A stretch of 64,000 nucleotides of DNA from Agapetus fuscipes (GCA_951799405.1 OX637334.1:1736001-1800000); one strand, 5' to 3'. Positions 52,986 through 62,223 are shown, counted from the first letter of the stretch. Notes: generated by a model not told the origin, from the letters alone. A program made the numbers and translations.

Positions 52986-53920
52986 TTTGAATTACTATTG
53001 TATGTCGTATTTGTTCTGTTTTGTATATTTATATTTCTGTTCATTTTTGTTTTGTCTGTATAATCACTTTTTTTATTTTTAACAAAACAATCTTTTTGTA
53101 CATGTCCTGTACGCTTACATGAGTAACAGATTACTGTGTGTTTTTTATAATTTCCATTTTTTATAAAACAATTTCTTTCCACATGTCCTCTTTTATTACA
53201 AAAGTAGCATACTATATTATTTGTGAAACTTCTACATTTATTCTGTATGTAATCTAATTTTCTATTTTTAGTCCAACAATCTATTTCATCATGTCCTAAT
53301 TTATTACAAAAATTGCATTTTTGCATTACATTTTTCTCTTTTATGTCATTCATTACATTTAAATTCTTACATTCATTAAATTTGAAAAATGATTCAAACT
53401 TGCTACATATTGTAGATAATTCCTCTGTATTTTTAATTTCAGATGTTGTCAGTAAAGTTGCATATTTTTCTGACAATCCATGAATTATTATGTCCATAAG
53501 TTCCTTATCATGCATTCTTTTATTTAATAAATTATTTTTGGATTTGACCTTTAAAATATAAATTGATGCATTATCATGCCCTTGTACCATATTTAAAATT
53601 TCTAACTTAAGATTCCTTTGAAAGTCATATTTTTCAAATTGTTGTAAGAATTTGGTTTTAAAAATTTTCCAATCAAATTCACAGTTAATTGCTCTGTACC
53701 AAGTTAACGGAAAATCTGTTAAAAATATAGGCATACACTCTACCAAATAATCTAATTTTAATTTGTAGACTTTGGCTAATTCTTCTAACCTTATTATAAA
53801 TTCATTTGGTTCACTTTCACCATTAAAAGATATTTTTAATTTGAGAGGATCAAAATTTATGGACTCCATTGTGTTACTTTCTAAATCCTTTTTATTATAT
53901 ATTTTTTTAGATTTCGTCAT
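52976..53920 (-). CDS. gag: gypsy gag (capsid and nucleocapsid)
   Basis: 314 aa from ATG at 53920 to TAG at 52976. Residues ~60-130 match the retrotransposon capsid pattern (LTDFPLTWYRAI..FDWKIFKTKFLQQF). Three CCHC zinc knuckles follow: CNFCNKLGHDEIDC (202-215), CYFCNKRGHVERNC (238-251) and CYSCKRTGHVQKDC (265-278). The C-terminus is Lys/Asn-rich. It would package element RNA into particles. Intact. Confidence 0.95.
   Translation of the reverse strand: MTKSKKIYNKKDLESNTMESINFDPLKLKISFNGESEPNEFIIRLEELAKVYKLKLDYLVECMPIFLTDFPLTWYRAINCEFDWKIFKTKFLQQFEKYDFQRNLKLEILNMVQGHDNASIYILKVKSKNNLLNKRMHDKELMDIIIHGLSEKYATLLTTSEIKNTEELSTICSKFESFFKFNECKNLNVMNDIKEKNVMQKCNFCNKLGHDEIDCWTKNRKLDYIQNKCRSFTNNIVCYFCNKRGHVERNCFIKNGNYKKHTVICYSCKRTGHVQKDCFVKNKKSDYTDKTKMNRNINIQNRTNTTYNSNSKNL
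52982..52988 (-). promoter_or_regulatory. -1 ribosomal frameshift heptamer A AAA AAC
   Basis: In the gag frame the codons are TCA AAA AAC TTG TAG, so A_AAA_AAC is in the correct register for -1 slippage four codons from the gag end. The -1 frame then stays open for ~46 codons. A short TTGTA..TACAA complement follows; I do not see a clearly stronger stem or pseudoknot by eye. Confidence 0.75.
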
Positions 53921-54367
53921 TTGCTGTATATTTTCAATTTATGCAATTAAAAAAATCACTTCATTGAAAAAAAACTTTTCATACAAATTAAATATAACAC
54001 CATCTATATATATTTATCTAAACTGATTTGAAACAAACTGGTTCATATCCAATCTTCATTCTCCCGCGACGTTCGATTTTTGAATTTCCATTCTTCTGAA
54101 CGTTATGTAGGTAATTTGAATTCTCTTGCCTTCAATATTTTCAAAACAGCGTTTCAAATCTTGTAATTTCTTGTTGTTAATTGTATAAGTCGATGTCTTC
54201 ACTAGCTTTTAAACGTGTTGATGCTTTCACAACCATAAATCTGTTCAATTTTAATTATTTCATATATTGTATTGTTTTCAATGTCATTTATTGGAATCGA
54301 ATGTCATTTGTTTTTGTTTGAGAAAATTTTCTTCATAGGAATTTCATTTACTGATTTTTCTTTTACG
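53921..54367 (-). other. gypsy leader (5' UTR)
   Basis: About 450 bp between PBS and gag with no supported frame. It would hold packaging signals. Confidence 0.6.
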
Positions 54368-54380
54368 TTGGGCGCCAAAA
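54368..54380 (-). other. Primer binding site of the gypsy element
   Basis: Minus-strand TGGCGCCCAACGT begins 3 nt after the 5' LTR. TGG is the complement of a tRNA CCA end. The tRNA is not identified. Confidence 0.8.
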
Positions 54381-54640
54381 TGTGAGGGTTTTTCTTCTCT
54401 GTCCTGCTGATTGACACAATTAATAATATAACAGCCACTTTAATATGTTTACTTTTATTCCTTTCACAATGTATACACAATTAACCACAGCACAATAATA
54501 TTAATTATTCTTAATTACACAGGCTTGTGGCTATCCCGCCTGGCAAGCTTCTCCTCTTTCTGCCTTCCTTTGTTTTCCTTTTCATTCAAATTCAAATCTC
54601 ATGTTCCATTTTACCTAACAAACAAATCCATCTCGTTACA
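54381..54640 (-). promoter_or_regulatory. 5' LTR of the gypsy element
   Basis: Identical to 48919-49178. It would supply promoter and poly(A) signals. TG..CA ends, 260 bp. Confidence 0.95.
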
Positions 54641-54696
54641 AGGTACATGGATTTAACGCCGAGAGCTTGGGTTCAAATCCCACCGATGGTGTCATG

Positions 54697-54887
54697 GGCC
54701 GGTCCTACGCCAACCACTTCAGTTGAAGTGCGCGTTTCGCAGCTCTCAGTTCTCATTTCTTGTGAAGACTGAGTAAACTTTGCCGGCATTTATTTTGGGT
54801 TTGAAATAAACACCAAAACAATAAATCATTTCTGTCACCCTCGGTGAAGTTCGAACCAAAGCTCTCGGCATGGAATGCAAGCATTCT
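54697..54887 (-). mobile_element. SINE-1, 3' part missing
   Basis: Minus strand: AGAATGCTTGCATTCCATGC, a TTCGAAC-type B box, CAAACCCAAAATAAATGCCG and the CAACTGAAGTGGTTGG block. Confidence 0.8.
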
Positions 54888-55031
54888 ATGGACCTTCTGT
54901 GGCCGATCTTTGGCAATGAATTTTTCAACCCAGCGAAGAGCATATTTCAAAATATGTATAAATGGTGAATCGAAACCACGATCTTCTATTTACGAATCCG
55001 AAGCGTTGCCACTCGACTACTGACCGGTCAA
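54888..55031 (-). mobile_element. SINE-2 fragment
   Basis: Minus strand: GACCGGTCAGTAGTCGAGTG head, TTCGCTGGGTTGAAAAATTC body, broken at GGTCCATAG. Confidence 0.8.
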
Positions 55032-55447
55032 ACAACAATATAATTAAAAAAATATATATGTAATTTAAAAATTACAACAGAAACTTTGTCAGTTTTCGCT
55101 TTCATTCTAATATCATCGTCTAAGCGTCAGTACCACGTCAGTACAGTGCTAAGGTTTTGAGCTTCCCTCATCGTTGACATCTACCGGCCTAACGACCGAC
55201 GCTCCGTGACGCCTTCAGTGAGGAATAACGGATCGTTACTCGTTACAACACTCAGCTGAGTGGCCGATAACGAATCGTTATACCCTTGATTTGCGTCCGC
55301 TATTGACATTATGAAACAATATTTATTGTGAAAGGTTAAAATGGTATAAAACGACGACTTAAGTTATAAACCTTTTAACGATATAAATACATATAAATAG
55401 CATCACATTTGTTAATACCTACAGCAACTAATACTACCTCTTTGTAG
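55032..55447. other. No recognisable feature
   Basis: 55190-55280 has CGATCGTTA/TAACGATCC-like inverse strings. Otherwise nothing. Confidence 0.35.
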
Positions 55448-55700
55448 TCCGATCGATAGCTCAGTTGTTAGAGCGCTTGCATTCCATGCCGAAAGCTCGA
55501 GTTCGAATCCCACCTAGGGTGTCAAAAATTATTTCCCGTTTCGATGTTTATTTCAAAACTCAAAATAAAATACCGGCAAGCTTTACTCAGTCTTCACAAG
55601 AAATGAGTACCAGCCCAATTTCATTTTCACGCCACGTGCGAAACCCTTCGGGGATAAAGTAGCATGAAGTCACACTGCCCGTGCAGCTAGCTTAGTTGGG
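55448..55700 (+). mobile_element. SINE-1 with internal deletion
   Basis: CCGATCGATAGCTCAGTTGT head, GAGTTCGAATCCCACC B box, deletion of the CCCGGGAGCTGG/CAACTGAAGTGG region, end GCAGCTAGCTTAGTTGGG. Confidence 0.85.
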
Positions 55701-55721
55701 TTTGAATTTTTCATAACTAAT

Positions 55722-55846
55722 CCCACTTCTCATTTCTCTATGGTTTTGTCCTTGTCATTTTTGTAACTATGTCCTCTTAGAAATGACGAAAGCAAGTCGA
55801 AAGCACTTGAGGTGAAATAAATGCTCAATTTGTGAAAATATCTAAT
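55722..55846 (+). repeat. Repeat H, left copy of an inverted pair
   Basis: CTCTATGGTTTTGTCCTTGT, AAGTCGAAAGCACTTGAGGT and GAAATAAATGCTCAATTTGT; its inverse stands at 56762-56886. Confidence 0.75.
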
Positions 55847-56195
55847 CTAATCTAAGTTGCAAAGATATGTTACATTGTAAATTCACATTACATGCATTTT
55901 CACAACCAGACACGTACAAGTTCGCGCTTGCACATGCCGCACGTGAACCTACAACATAAAAACCCAAATCTCAAATGAACATGCACCCTGCAACTCCTGC
56001 CGTCCTTCCCTGAAACAGGGGTGACATTGGCAAAGTGAAACATTTTTTACAGCATAGGTGGTCAGCCGCATACCAACCTATAAATCAAGGAACAGTACCT
56101 ACATGTGTAAGCTCAAATTTTCACCTGTCTGCTGGGTGATGTGCATTGAATATGAATCTTTAATTTTATTATAATTTTGCATCTTAGATTTCAAA
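55846..56195 (-). mobile_element. LINE-b 3' end and an opposed fragment
   Basis: 55846-56093 is a near-consensus minus-strand copy (GTTCCTTGATTTATAGGTTG start). 56094-56195 is a diverged plus-strand 3' piece (TGTCTGCTGGGTGATGTGCA). Confidence 0.85.
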
Positions 56196-56761
56196 TGAAA
56201 TTCAAATACTAAAATAATAAAAATGCTTTTCAGTTGAGGCACACTATCAATATTTTTATTTTATTTCTAAAGATGAAATTCATAAGTCGTACAAAACTGT
56301 TTTTAATTATTGTTTTTTTTATTCATTTACTTTTTCTTAATCCACACGCTTCTTTATACTTACCATAAGCGAACTAATTAATTGTTTTTTCAGTTCATTA
56401 CCATGCAATGAGAACTGTTTACGACTTGTTATTATGGTAATTCTTCGTGTTGCGTTACTTCGTTCTTCTTATTGTGTTCTTACTTCTTATGTAACAACAT
56501 GCATTGTATTCACAAACAGTTTCTTCGTTTATTTTTCACTTCTTTTCAATGTTATACGTTTCGAGCTAACAGTAAAAAGACCTCAGATGAAATCTCTCTA
56601 CACGAAGTTAAAAAGTAAAAACATGTACTTATGAATACAATATGTTATAGCAGGTTAAAATGCATTTTTTTAACCTTAGTAATTGTCTTTTGACAGTTTG
56701 TGTATTCACACAGTGAAAATCCATTTTTGTAAAGAATTATACTTAACTTAAAAAACACAGA
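56196..56761. other. No recognisable feature
   Basis: AT-rich. It lies inside the repeat-H inverted pair and could be the interior of an element. Confidence 0.4.
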
Positions 56762-56886
56762 GTTTTATTTTCACAAATTGAGAGTTTATTTCACCTCAAG
56801 TACTTTCGACTTGTTCACGTCATTATCAGGAGGACACTATTACAAAATTGACAAGACAAAAACCATAGAGAAATAAAAATATTGAG
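56762..56886 (-). repeat. Repeat H, right copy of an inverted pair
   Basis: Inverse of 55722-55846 with about ten differences by eye. Confidence 0.75.
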
Positions 56887-56969
56887 TTACGGCAAAGAGG
56901 TACAAATTGGTGATAACAAAGGTGAAGCAGCATTTTTAGCAGTATTATTTTTATAATTCTTGGTAATTG

Positions 56970-57100
56970 TCTCTGTGGTGGTTACCGCTATGGACTTGTA
57001 ATTAGAAGATCGTGGGTTTGATTCCCTCCTGAGATTTTTTTTTTTTATGAATTATACTCTCCGTTAAGTTGAAAGTGTCATCAACATTTTCTTTAAAAAG
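56970..57100 (+). mobile_element. tRNA-like SINE head, diverged (SINE-2-like)
   Basis: GTGGTGGTTACCGCTATGGA, GTGGGTTTGATTCCC (good B box), then CCGTTAAGTTGAAAG. Not a functional tRNA: the acceptor arms do not pair. Confidence 0.55.
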
Positions 57101-57199
57101 TCGTATCATCTATTTTTAAATAATTTAATAAATGATTTTCTAGCTACAACCATTTACCCAGCATAAAATTTTCATTACGATCTAACTTCACACATATTG

Positions 57200-57325
57200 T
57201 ATAGAACTACGGTCCTGAGCAATCAATAACAAAATATTTATTTGTATTTTCCTCAGCAACCCGGCCTTTGGCGTCACAATTATATGTCAATTCAAGTGCG
57301 GACCTCATTACCTCCAACAAAAAAT
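57200..57325. repeat. Repeat F copy
   Basis: AATCAATAACAAAATATTTA, CCTCAGCAACCCGGCC, GGCGTCACAAT and TCAAGTGCGGACCTCATTAC. Confidence 0.65.
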
Positions 57326-57339
57326 ATGTCATAGTAATA

Positions 57340-57535
57340 TTAGAGGGCTCTTGAGGTGTGATACACACAAAAACAGCGCTCATCAAATTAATCATCCTAA
57401 TATTATTATTGTAAGATGTAAAAAAACTGTCTCTAAAATACAAAGGAGGGCTCTTGAGGTGTGGTAAACACAAAAAAAAACAGTGCTCACCAAATAAATC
57501 ATCCTAATATTATTATTATTTTAAGGTAACATTTT
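57340..57535 (+). mobile_element. Two SINE-2 tails in tandem
   Basis: GAGGGCTCTTGAGGTGTG begins at 57351 and again at 57447. Each copy runs to AATCATCCTAATATTATT. Confidence 0.85.
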
Positions 57536-57589
57536 TAATAATATTATTGTTTTAAAATAATGGTTTATCAGAAAGCAGGTGAAACTGGC

Positions 57590-57785
57590 ATTTGTCGGTG
57601 GATTCCAGGAATTGTGGGGAGCAGGAGTCACATCTGGAAGGTGCGGAGGCAGTGGAGGAGGAAGGTGGTGTTGAGGAGTTCTCCCGCCGCTGTGGGTCGT
57701 GGACCGTAAATCTGGAGAACAATGGAGGGCGCCTCACCGGGCTCCTTCATGTGCCGACTCAAAACAGGGAAGAACAACTATTTAA
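57590..57785 (-). CDS. GC-rich coding-like island, strand uncertain
   Basis: GC-rich, with open frames on both strands. On the minus strand an excellent acceptor-like site, GTTGTTCTTCCCTGTTTTGAG, precedes a frame reading RHMKEPGEAPSIVLQIYGPR and ending at a TGA 25 codons later. Another minus frame is Ser/Pro/Thr-rich (ENSSTPPSSSTASAPSRCDS). On the plus strand, 57592-57795 reads an acidic peptide with EAVEEEGGVEEFSRRCG. I cannot choose, and no family is recognised. The base composition strongly suggests an exon or captured gene piece. Confidence 0.35.
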
Positions 57786-58041
57786 AATTGTTTAAGTGAG
57801 TTTTTCTGTGCCACAAAAATGCCTTGCATTGTGGCAAACCTGAAAAACGGATTCTTCAGTTCTAAAGAACATTATCGGCCTTATTCATTAGATTGGTTGA
57901 ACCCAAAACCCAAGTTAGACCAGCTTATTAGTACGAGAAACCCGAAAATATACTGTTTTAAAACTTAAAACCTTGTTATGAATAAGGTGGAATATGTTTT
58001 TGGTTTTATGTCGTTTTCATGTAAAATACATTTTTTTCACA
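57786..58041. other. No recognisable feature
   Basis: AT-rich flank of the GC island. Confidence 0.35.
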
Positions 58042-58252
58042 ACTAAGCTACCCATATAGTGTACCTTCATACCGAGTTATCCCCGAAGGGTTTCGCGTGT
58101 GGCGAGAGGAAACTATTTATTTATACAGGCGAGGGAGCCGGCATTGCGCCAACCACTTAATTTGAAATGGGTGTTTCCCAGCACCCGAGGGAGCTGGTAC
58201 TCGTTTCTTGTGAATGCTGAGTATACCTTGTCTTGTATTTTATTTTGGGGGC
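58042..58252 (-). mobile_element. SINE-1, head missing
   Basis: Minus strand: CCAAAATAAAATACAAGACA to GGTACACTATATGGGTAGCTT. A LINE-b end abuts where the head should be. Confidence 0.85.
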
Positions 58253-58381
58253 TAGGTTGGTATGAGGCGGACCACCCATACTGTAAAAAATGGTTCACTT
58301 TGCCAATGCTACCCCTGTTTAAGGGAAGTCGGGAAAAGTTGCAGGGTTTATGTTTATTCAACGTTTGGTTTTAAATTTGTT
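58253..58381 (+). mobile_element. LINE-b terminal repeat, first 130 bp
   Basis: CTAGGTTGGTATGAGGCGGA to AACGTTTGGTTTTAAATTTG, then a junction with SINE-1. Confidence 0.8.
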
Positions 58382-58516
58382 AACTGAAGGGGTTGGCGTA
58401 AGGCCGGCCCCCTTACCTGTAAAAATAAATAGGTTCAACTCGCCACTCGACCCCTTCGGGGATAACGCGGCAAGAAGTTACACTATATGTGTAGCTTAGT
58501 TGCGTAGTTGCGTTGC
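58382..58516 (+). mobile_element. SINE-1, 3' part
   Basis: AACTGAAGGGGTTGGCGTAA to TATGTGTAGCTTAGTTGCG. Confidence 0.85.
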
Positions 58517-58732
58517 GTCTGTTGACGACTCCTGATTTATTCGCGACTGCGCATTGGCAAGGACCGGCGGCGATACAGAAGAGAACAGTATACTGTATAT
58601 TAGAGACGTGTGTGCGCGCGTGCAATGTGTATGAAGCACTTGTATGTGCGCGCATCAAACGGATTCACGTGGCTATACTTGTGTATAGTCGTAAGGGAAT
58701 AAAAGATGGAAATCTAGGATTTTTTTAATTCC

Positions 58733-58832
58733 ATGGTAGAACGGCACAGCGACAAAACAACACATTACATAACAACACATGATAGAACATCACATGGCAG
58801 AACATCACATGAAAGAATACTTTCTCATAAGT
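58733..58832. mobile_element. Foldback element E, single arm
   Basis: TAGAACGGCACAGCGACAAA and repeated ACATCACATG.CAGA units. Confidence 0.7.
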
Positions 58833-58887
58833 ATAAAATACATTGGAGTATTACATAATATATTTGAGGAAGTTTCTTGTTCCTTGT

Positions 58888-59118
58888 TCCGATGGTATGC
58901 GGCTGACCACCCATGCTGTAAAAATGGTTCACTTTGCCAATGTCACCCCTGTTTCCGGGAAGGACGGTTAGAGTTGCAGGTTGTATGTCTATTTGAGATT
59001 TGGGTTTTTATGTTGTAGGTTCACATGCGGCATGTGCAAGCGCCAATTTGTACGTGTCTGCTTGTGAGAATGCATATAATGTGAATCCCTAATGTAACAT
59101 ATCTTTGCAACTTAGATT
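58888..59118 (+). mobile_element. LINE-b 3' end
   Basis: GATGGTATGCGGCTGACCAC to TTTGCAACTTAGATTACATT. First 25 bp and tail lost. Confidence 0.85.
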
Positions 59119-59206
59119 ACATTCAGGGTGTCAATGTGGATCAGCCTGCCCCTACCTGCACAGAGTCAAGACTGTTCCGGGACGAAACAGTCTAGGTAGA
59201 GGGTAG

Positions 59207-59637
59207 TGCTATGTAAATAACAAATACATATAAATATTAGGTAGGTTGGTGTTTAGTTATAGCCATGAGAGTTGGAGCAATTATTATAGGTACCTAGGAA
59301 AGAGACATTCAATTATGTACCTACTGAAAACTTTATGTTTTGGAATGTTCCAGCAAAAATGGCTTCTAGTAACTACTGTCTTTAGGAGTAGGTATATGAA
59401 GCGCAAGTTGCTTGCAAGTTAGTCAGTAGTGATACGACGCTCTGCTTTTGAACAAGAAAGACAGTATCAGTAAAAGTGAAGACCAACTGTGAAATAAATG
59501 TAAATTGATAAACCATAAATGTGAATTGTTACAAATTAAAAAAAAATTGTTAAATAAATCTAAGTGTAACATAAATATCCATGAAAGAAGACCAATTTTT
59601 TTAATCTAAAGACTTTTTGAACCCTAAAAACACAACA
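59207..59637 (+). mobile_element. Solo LTR, uninterrupted copy
   Basis: 431 bp, TGCTATGTAAATAAC start, CACAACA end. Flanks GTAG/GTAT are a possible degenerate 4-bp TSD. TATATGAAGCGCAAG and AATAAATGTAAATTG occupy the promoter and poly(A) positions seen in the sister copies. Confidence 0.75.
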
Positions 59638-59647
59638 GTATATTTAA

Positions 59648-60025
59648 GTAAGCACATAATATATTTGAGTAGGCACATAATATATTTGAGTAGGCACATA
59701 ATATATTTGAGTAGGCACATAATATATTTGAGTAGGCACATAATATATTTGAGTAGGCACATAATATATTTGAGTAGGCACATAATATATTTGAGTAGGC
59801 ACATAATATATTTGAGTAGGCACATAATATATTTGAGTAAGCACATAATATATTTGAGTAAGCCCATAATATATTTGAGTAGGCACATAATATATTTGAG
59901 TAAGCACATAATATATTTGAGTAAGCCCATAATATATTTAAGTAGGCACATAATATATTTGAGTAGGCACATAATATATTTGAGTAGGCACATAATATAT
60001 TTGAGTAAGCACATACTACATTTAA
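59648..60025. repeat. 21-bp minisatellite, 18 units
   Basis: Unit GTAGGCACATAATATATTTGA, nearly identical throughout. Because 21 is a multiple of three, frames stay open on both strands (7-residue repeats such as IIYLSRH and KYIMCLL). Units 10-12 and 13-15 carry the same order of variants, a 63-bp higher-order duplication. The 208-codon frame starting at 59617 is a by-product, not a supported gene. Confidence 0.9.
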
Positions 60026-60307
60026 TGATGTGTTTTACTCAATGGCGGGTCAAACACCTCGAGAGCCTGCTTACCGTTTATTACCGCAAATTATTATCGA
60101 TAATTTACCATTACGAAAACTTACCACTGCAAGCGCAACTTCCTACCAGTCATTCAACTTGCATGGTGTACCATTTACTTTTGTTTCGTATGCTGTTGAA
60201 AAAAAAACGATTGTGTTTTTATGGTAATTACTACAATATTTAATGGTAAAATTATCGTACATTAAAAAAGTTTATTTTTATTTTTTACGTTTGCACATTT
60301 TCTTAAG
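60026..60307. other. No recognisable feature
   Basis: AT-rich flank of the minisatellite. Frames continue from the repeat by chance. Confidence 0.4.
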
Positions 60308-60690
60308 TACAGTCAATAGCTCAGTTGGAAGAGCACTTTTGTTTAATGCCCACTTTTGCCAATGCCACCCCGGTTTCAGGGAAAAGCGGCAGGATTTGCA
60401 AGGTTTATGTCCATGTGAGGTTTTGTTTATTTGTATGCACGCATGCAGAATGTGTAGGCGCGACCTGCATTCGCCTATCTGTGGGCATGCATTTAATATG
60501 AGCCTTAAATGTTAACATATATTTGCAGCTTAGATTATAGATTAGGGTTTGATACCCAACAAATGCTTACTAGACGGTTTCCCGTGTCGGTGTTTAATTT
60601 AAAACCAAAATCAAAATACCGGTTAGGTTTACTTGTCCTTAAAAAGAAATGAGAACCAGCCCTCAAGAGGAGTAACGCAGAAAACGCAAC
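60308..60690 (+). mobile_element. SINE-1 split by a LINE-b end
   Basis: Head CAGTCAATAGCTCAGTTGGA (60313 on), then LINE-b at 60346-60545, then AGGGTTTGATACCC (B box) and body to about 60690. Confidence 0.85.
60346..60545 (+). mobile_element. LINE-b 3' end nested in a SINE-1 head
   Basis: Begins CACTTTTGCCAATGCCACCC (5' truncated) and ends GCTTAGATTATAGATT, exactly between the A and B boxes of the SINE. Confidence 0.85.
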
Positions 60691-61005
60691 TAAGCTAGAC
60701 ATACAGAACAACTTCTTGCCGCGTTATCTCCGAAGGGTTTCGCATGTGGCCAGTGGAAACTATTTACTTTTACAGGTACGGGGGCCGACCTTGCGCTAAT
60801 CGCTTAAGTTGAAGTGGAGGTTTCCCGGCTCCCGAGGGGGAAGGTACTCATTTCTTGTGAAGACTGATTAAGCCTTGCCGGTATTTTATTTTGGGTTGGA
60901 AATAAACACTGAAACGGAAAACTATTTCTGACACCCTCGGTGGGATTCGAGTCCGAGCTCACGGCATGGAATGCAAGCACTCTACCAAATGAGCTATCAC
61001 CGGAG
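60690..61005 (-). mobile_element. SINE-1, full length
   Basis: Minus strand: GATAGCTCATTTGGTAGAGT head, GGACTCGAATCCCACC B box, body, TCTGTATGTCTAGCTTAGTT end. Confidence 0.9.
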
Positions 61006-61049
61006 AACAAGGAGGGTTTGAGCATATTTAACTACTATAAATATAATAA

Positions 61050-61246
61050 TAATATCAGGCTAATTTAAGAGCCCTCCGCGAGTTTGGTCGTCGCTGTAGG
61101 AAGCGCCAACTGTTAAGGAAGAACCAGTTGGGGTTAGGCCGGATGAAACTTTGGTAAAGGCAAGTTATTTTTTCAACCCATGATTCGAACCCACTACCTT
61201 CCAATCACGAGTCCGAAGTGTTAACCACTAGACTACGAACCGGTCA
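61050..61246 (-). mobile_element. SINE-2 with deletions
   Basis: Minus strand: GACCGGTTCGTAGTCTAGTG head, GGGTTCGAATC B box, GGGTTGAAAAAATAAC, tail. Confidence 0.8.
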
Positions 61247-61740
61247 AATGGTACTTAGTCACTATGGTACTTAGTCCCTCATAAATATAAATCAAATTCT
61301 ACCATAAATCAGGGTAATTGCAGACGGTGTTATTCTCAAACAGCAAAGCCATGGCTCATCCGCAGCTTACAGTAAATTTTCCATACAAAAAAACGACGAT
61401 CCGTAGATCAGCCACGGTTTATTTTTTTTGCGAATATCACTGTGAGGGTTTAATGAATGACTGTATGAAAACAAATACAGGCAATCAGCGTTTCTGCCTT
61501 TGATCATTCAGTAACGCGCTCTGTGTGATTATGTGATTAAGCTATTAAGAGCGGCAGCACTTATGCAATATTTCACATGAGCATTTCTGCCCGTGATTGC
61601 AATAATCTCCATATTTCCTGTAGCTCACTTAAGCCAGAGTTTCTCAAATATACTGCCAGATTTACATCGGTCAATATTTCGTCCCCTTAGTGCTTCTTTA
61701 TCTTATGTCCATCAGAGGTAATTTCACTTTTCTAATTAGA
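61247..61740. other. No recognisable feature
   Basis: A tandem TGGTACTTAGTC pair at 61250-61275. Otherwise unassigned. Confidence 0.35.
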
Positions 61741-61744
61741 AGAT

Positions 61745-61985
61745 TAAAGAAAGTGTGAAAGGAAAAAGAGGGAAGGGACAACCGAGAAAAGTATGGAGTG
61801 ATCAGATTGAGGAGATTGTGAAAGAATGGGATATACAAAGTGAGCGTAAAAGAAGAAAATGTATGAAAAAGGTGATGGATATGAATGAATTGAAAGAGGT
61901 ATGTAAGGATAGGAAAAAATGGAGGCAACTCTGCAGAGGCTCTGGCCACCCCTAGCGGAATGGCGACAGAGTAACAGTTACAGTT
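61745..61985 (+). mobile_element. LINE-a, last 240 bp
   Basis: AAAGAAAGTGTGAAAGG to the TAG stop and an (ACAGTT)n tail. The frame is intact from the truncation point (KRGKGQPRKVWSDQIEEIVK). Confidence 0.9.
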
Positions 61986-61989
61986 ACGG

Positions 61990-62223
61990 TAATCTAAGTT
62001 AGAGAGACATTGGAGATTCACATTACATGCATTTTCACAACCAGACACGTAAAAGTTCGCGCTTGCACATGGTGCATGTGAACCTACAACATAAAAACAA
62101 AATCTCAAATAGACACAAACCCTGCAACTCTTGCCGTCTTTCCCTGAGACAGGGGTGACATTGGCCAAGTGAACCATTTTTACAGCATGGGTGGTCAGCC
62201 ACATACCAACCTATAAGTCAAGG
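61990..62223 (-). mobile_element. LINE-b 3' end
   Basis: Minus strand GTTCCTTGACTTATAGGTTG to CTCTAACTTAGATTAC. It abuts the LINE-a tail. Confidence 0.9.

Larger units (their letters stand above)
48919..54640 (-). mobile_element. Ty3/gypsy LTR retrotransposon, nearly complete
   Basis: 5722 bp on the minus strand: 5' LTR (54381-54640), PBS, 460-bp leader, gag, -1 slip site, protease-RT-RNase H-integrase, an AT-rich 3' region of ~630 bp without env, PPT, 3' LTR (48919-49178). The two 260-bp LTRs are identical by base-by-base reading, and the 4-bp TSD AGGT is perfect (48915-48918, 54641-54644). The domain order RT-RH-IN and the TSD length place it in Ty3/gypsy. Insertion is recent, yet pol carries a frame break near its start. 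Confidence 0.95.
48890..54690 (+). mobile_element. SINE-1 that is the gypsy insertion target
   Basis: 48890-48918 (CGATCGATAGCTTAATTGGT head) resumes after the retrotransposon at 54645 as ACATGGATTTAACGCCGAGA with a GGGTTCAAATCCC B box, to about 54690. Removing the element and one AGGT restores a continuous tRNA-like head. Confidence 0.85.

Noticed and set aside
58600..58640. Alternating purine-pyrimidine run as Z-DNA or regulatory site
   Set aside because: Short and imperfect (GTGTGTGCGCGCGTGC); no nearby gene to regulate.
59617..60243. 208-codon protein of IIYLSRH repeats
   Set aside because: Created by a 21-bp minisatellite whose period is divisible by three. Equally long frames occur on the other strand.
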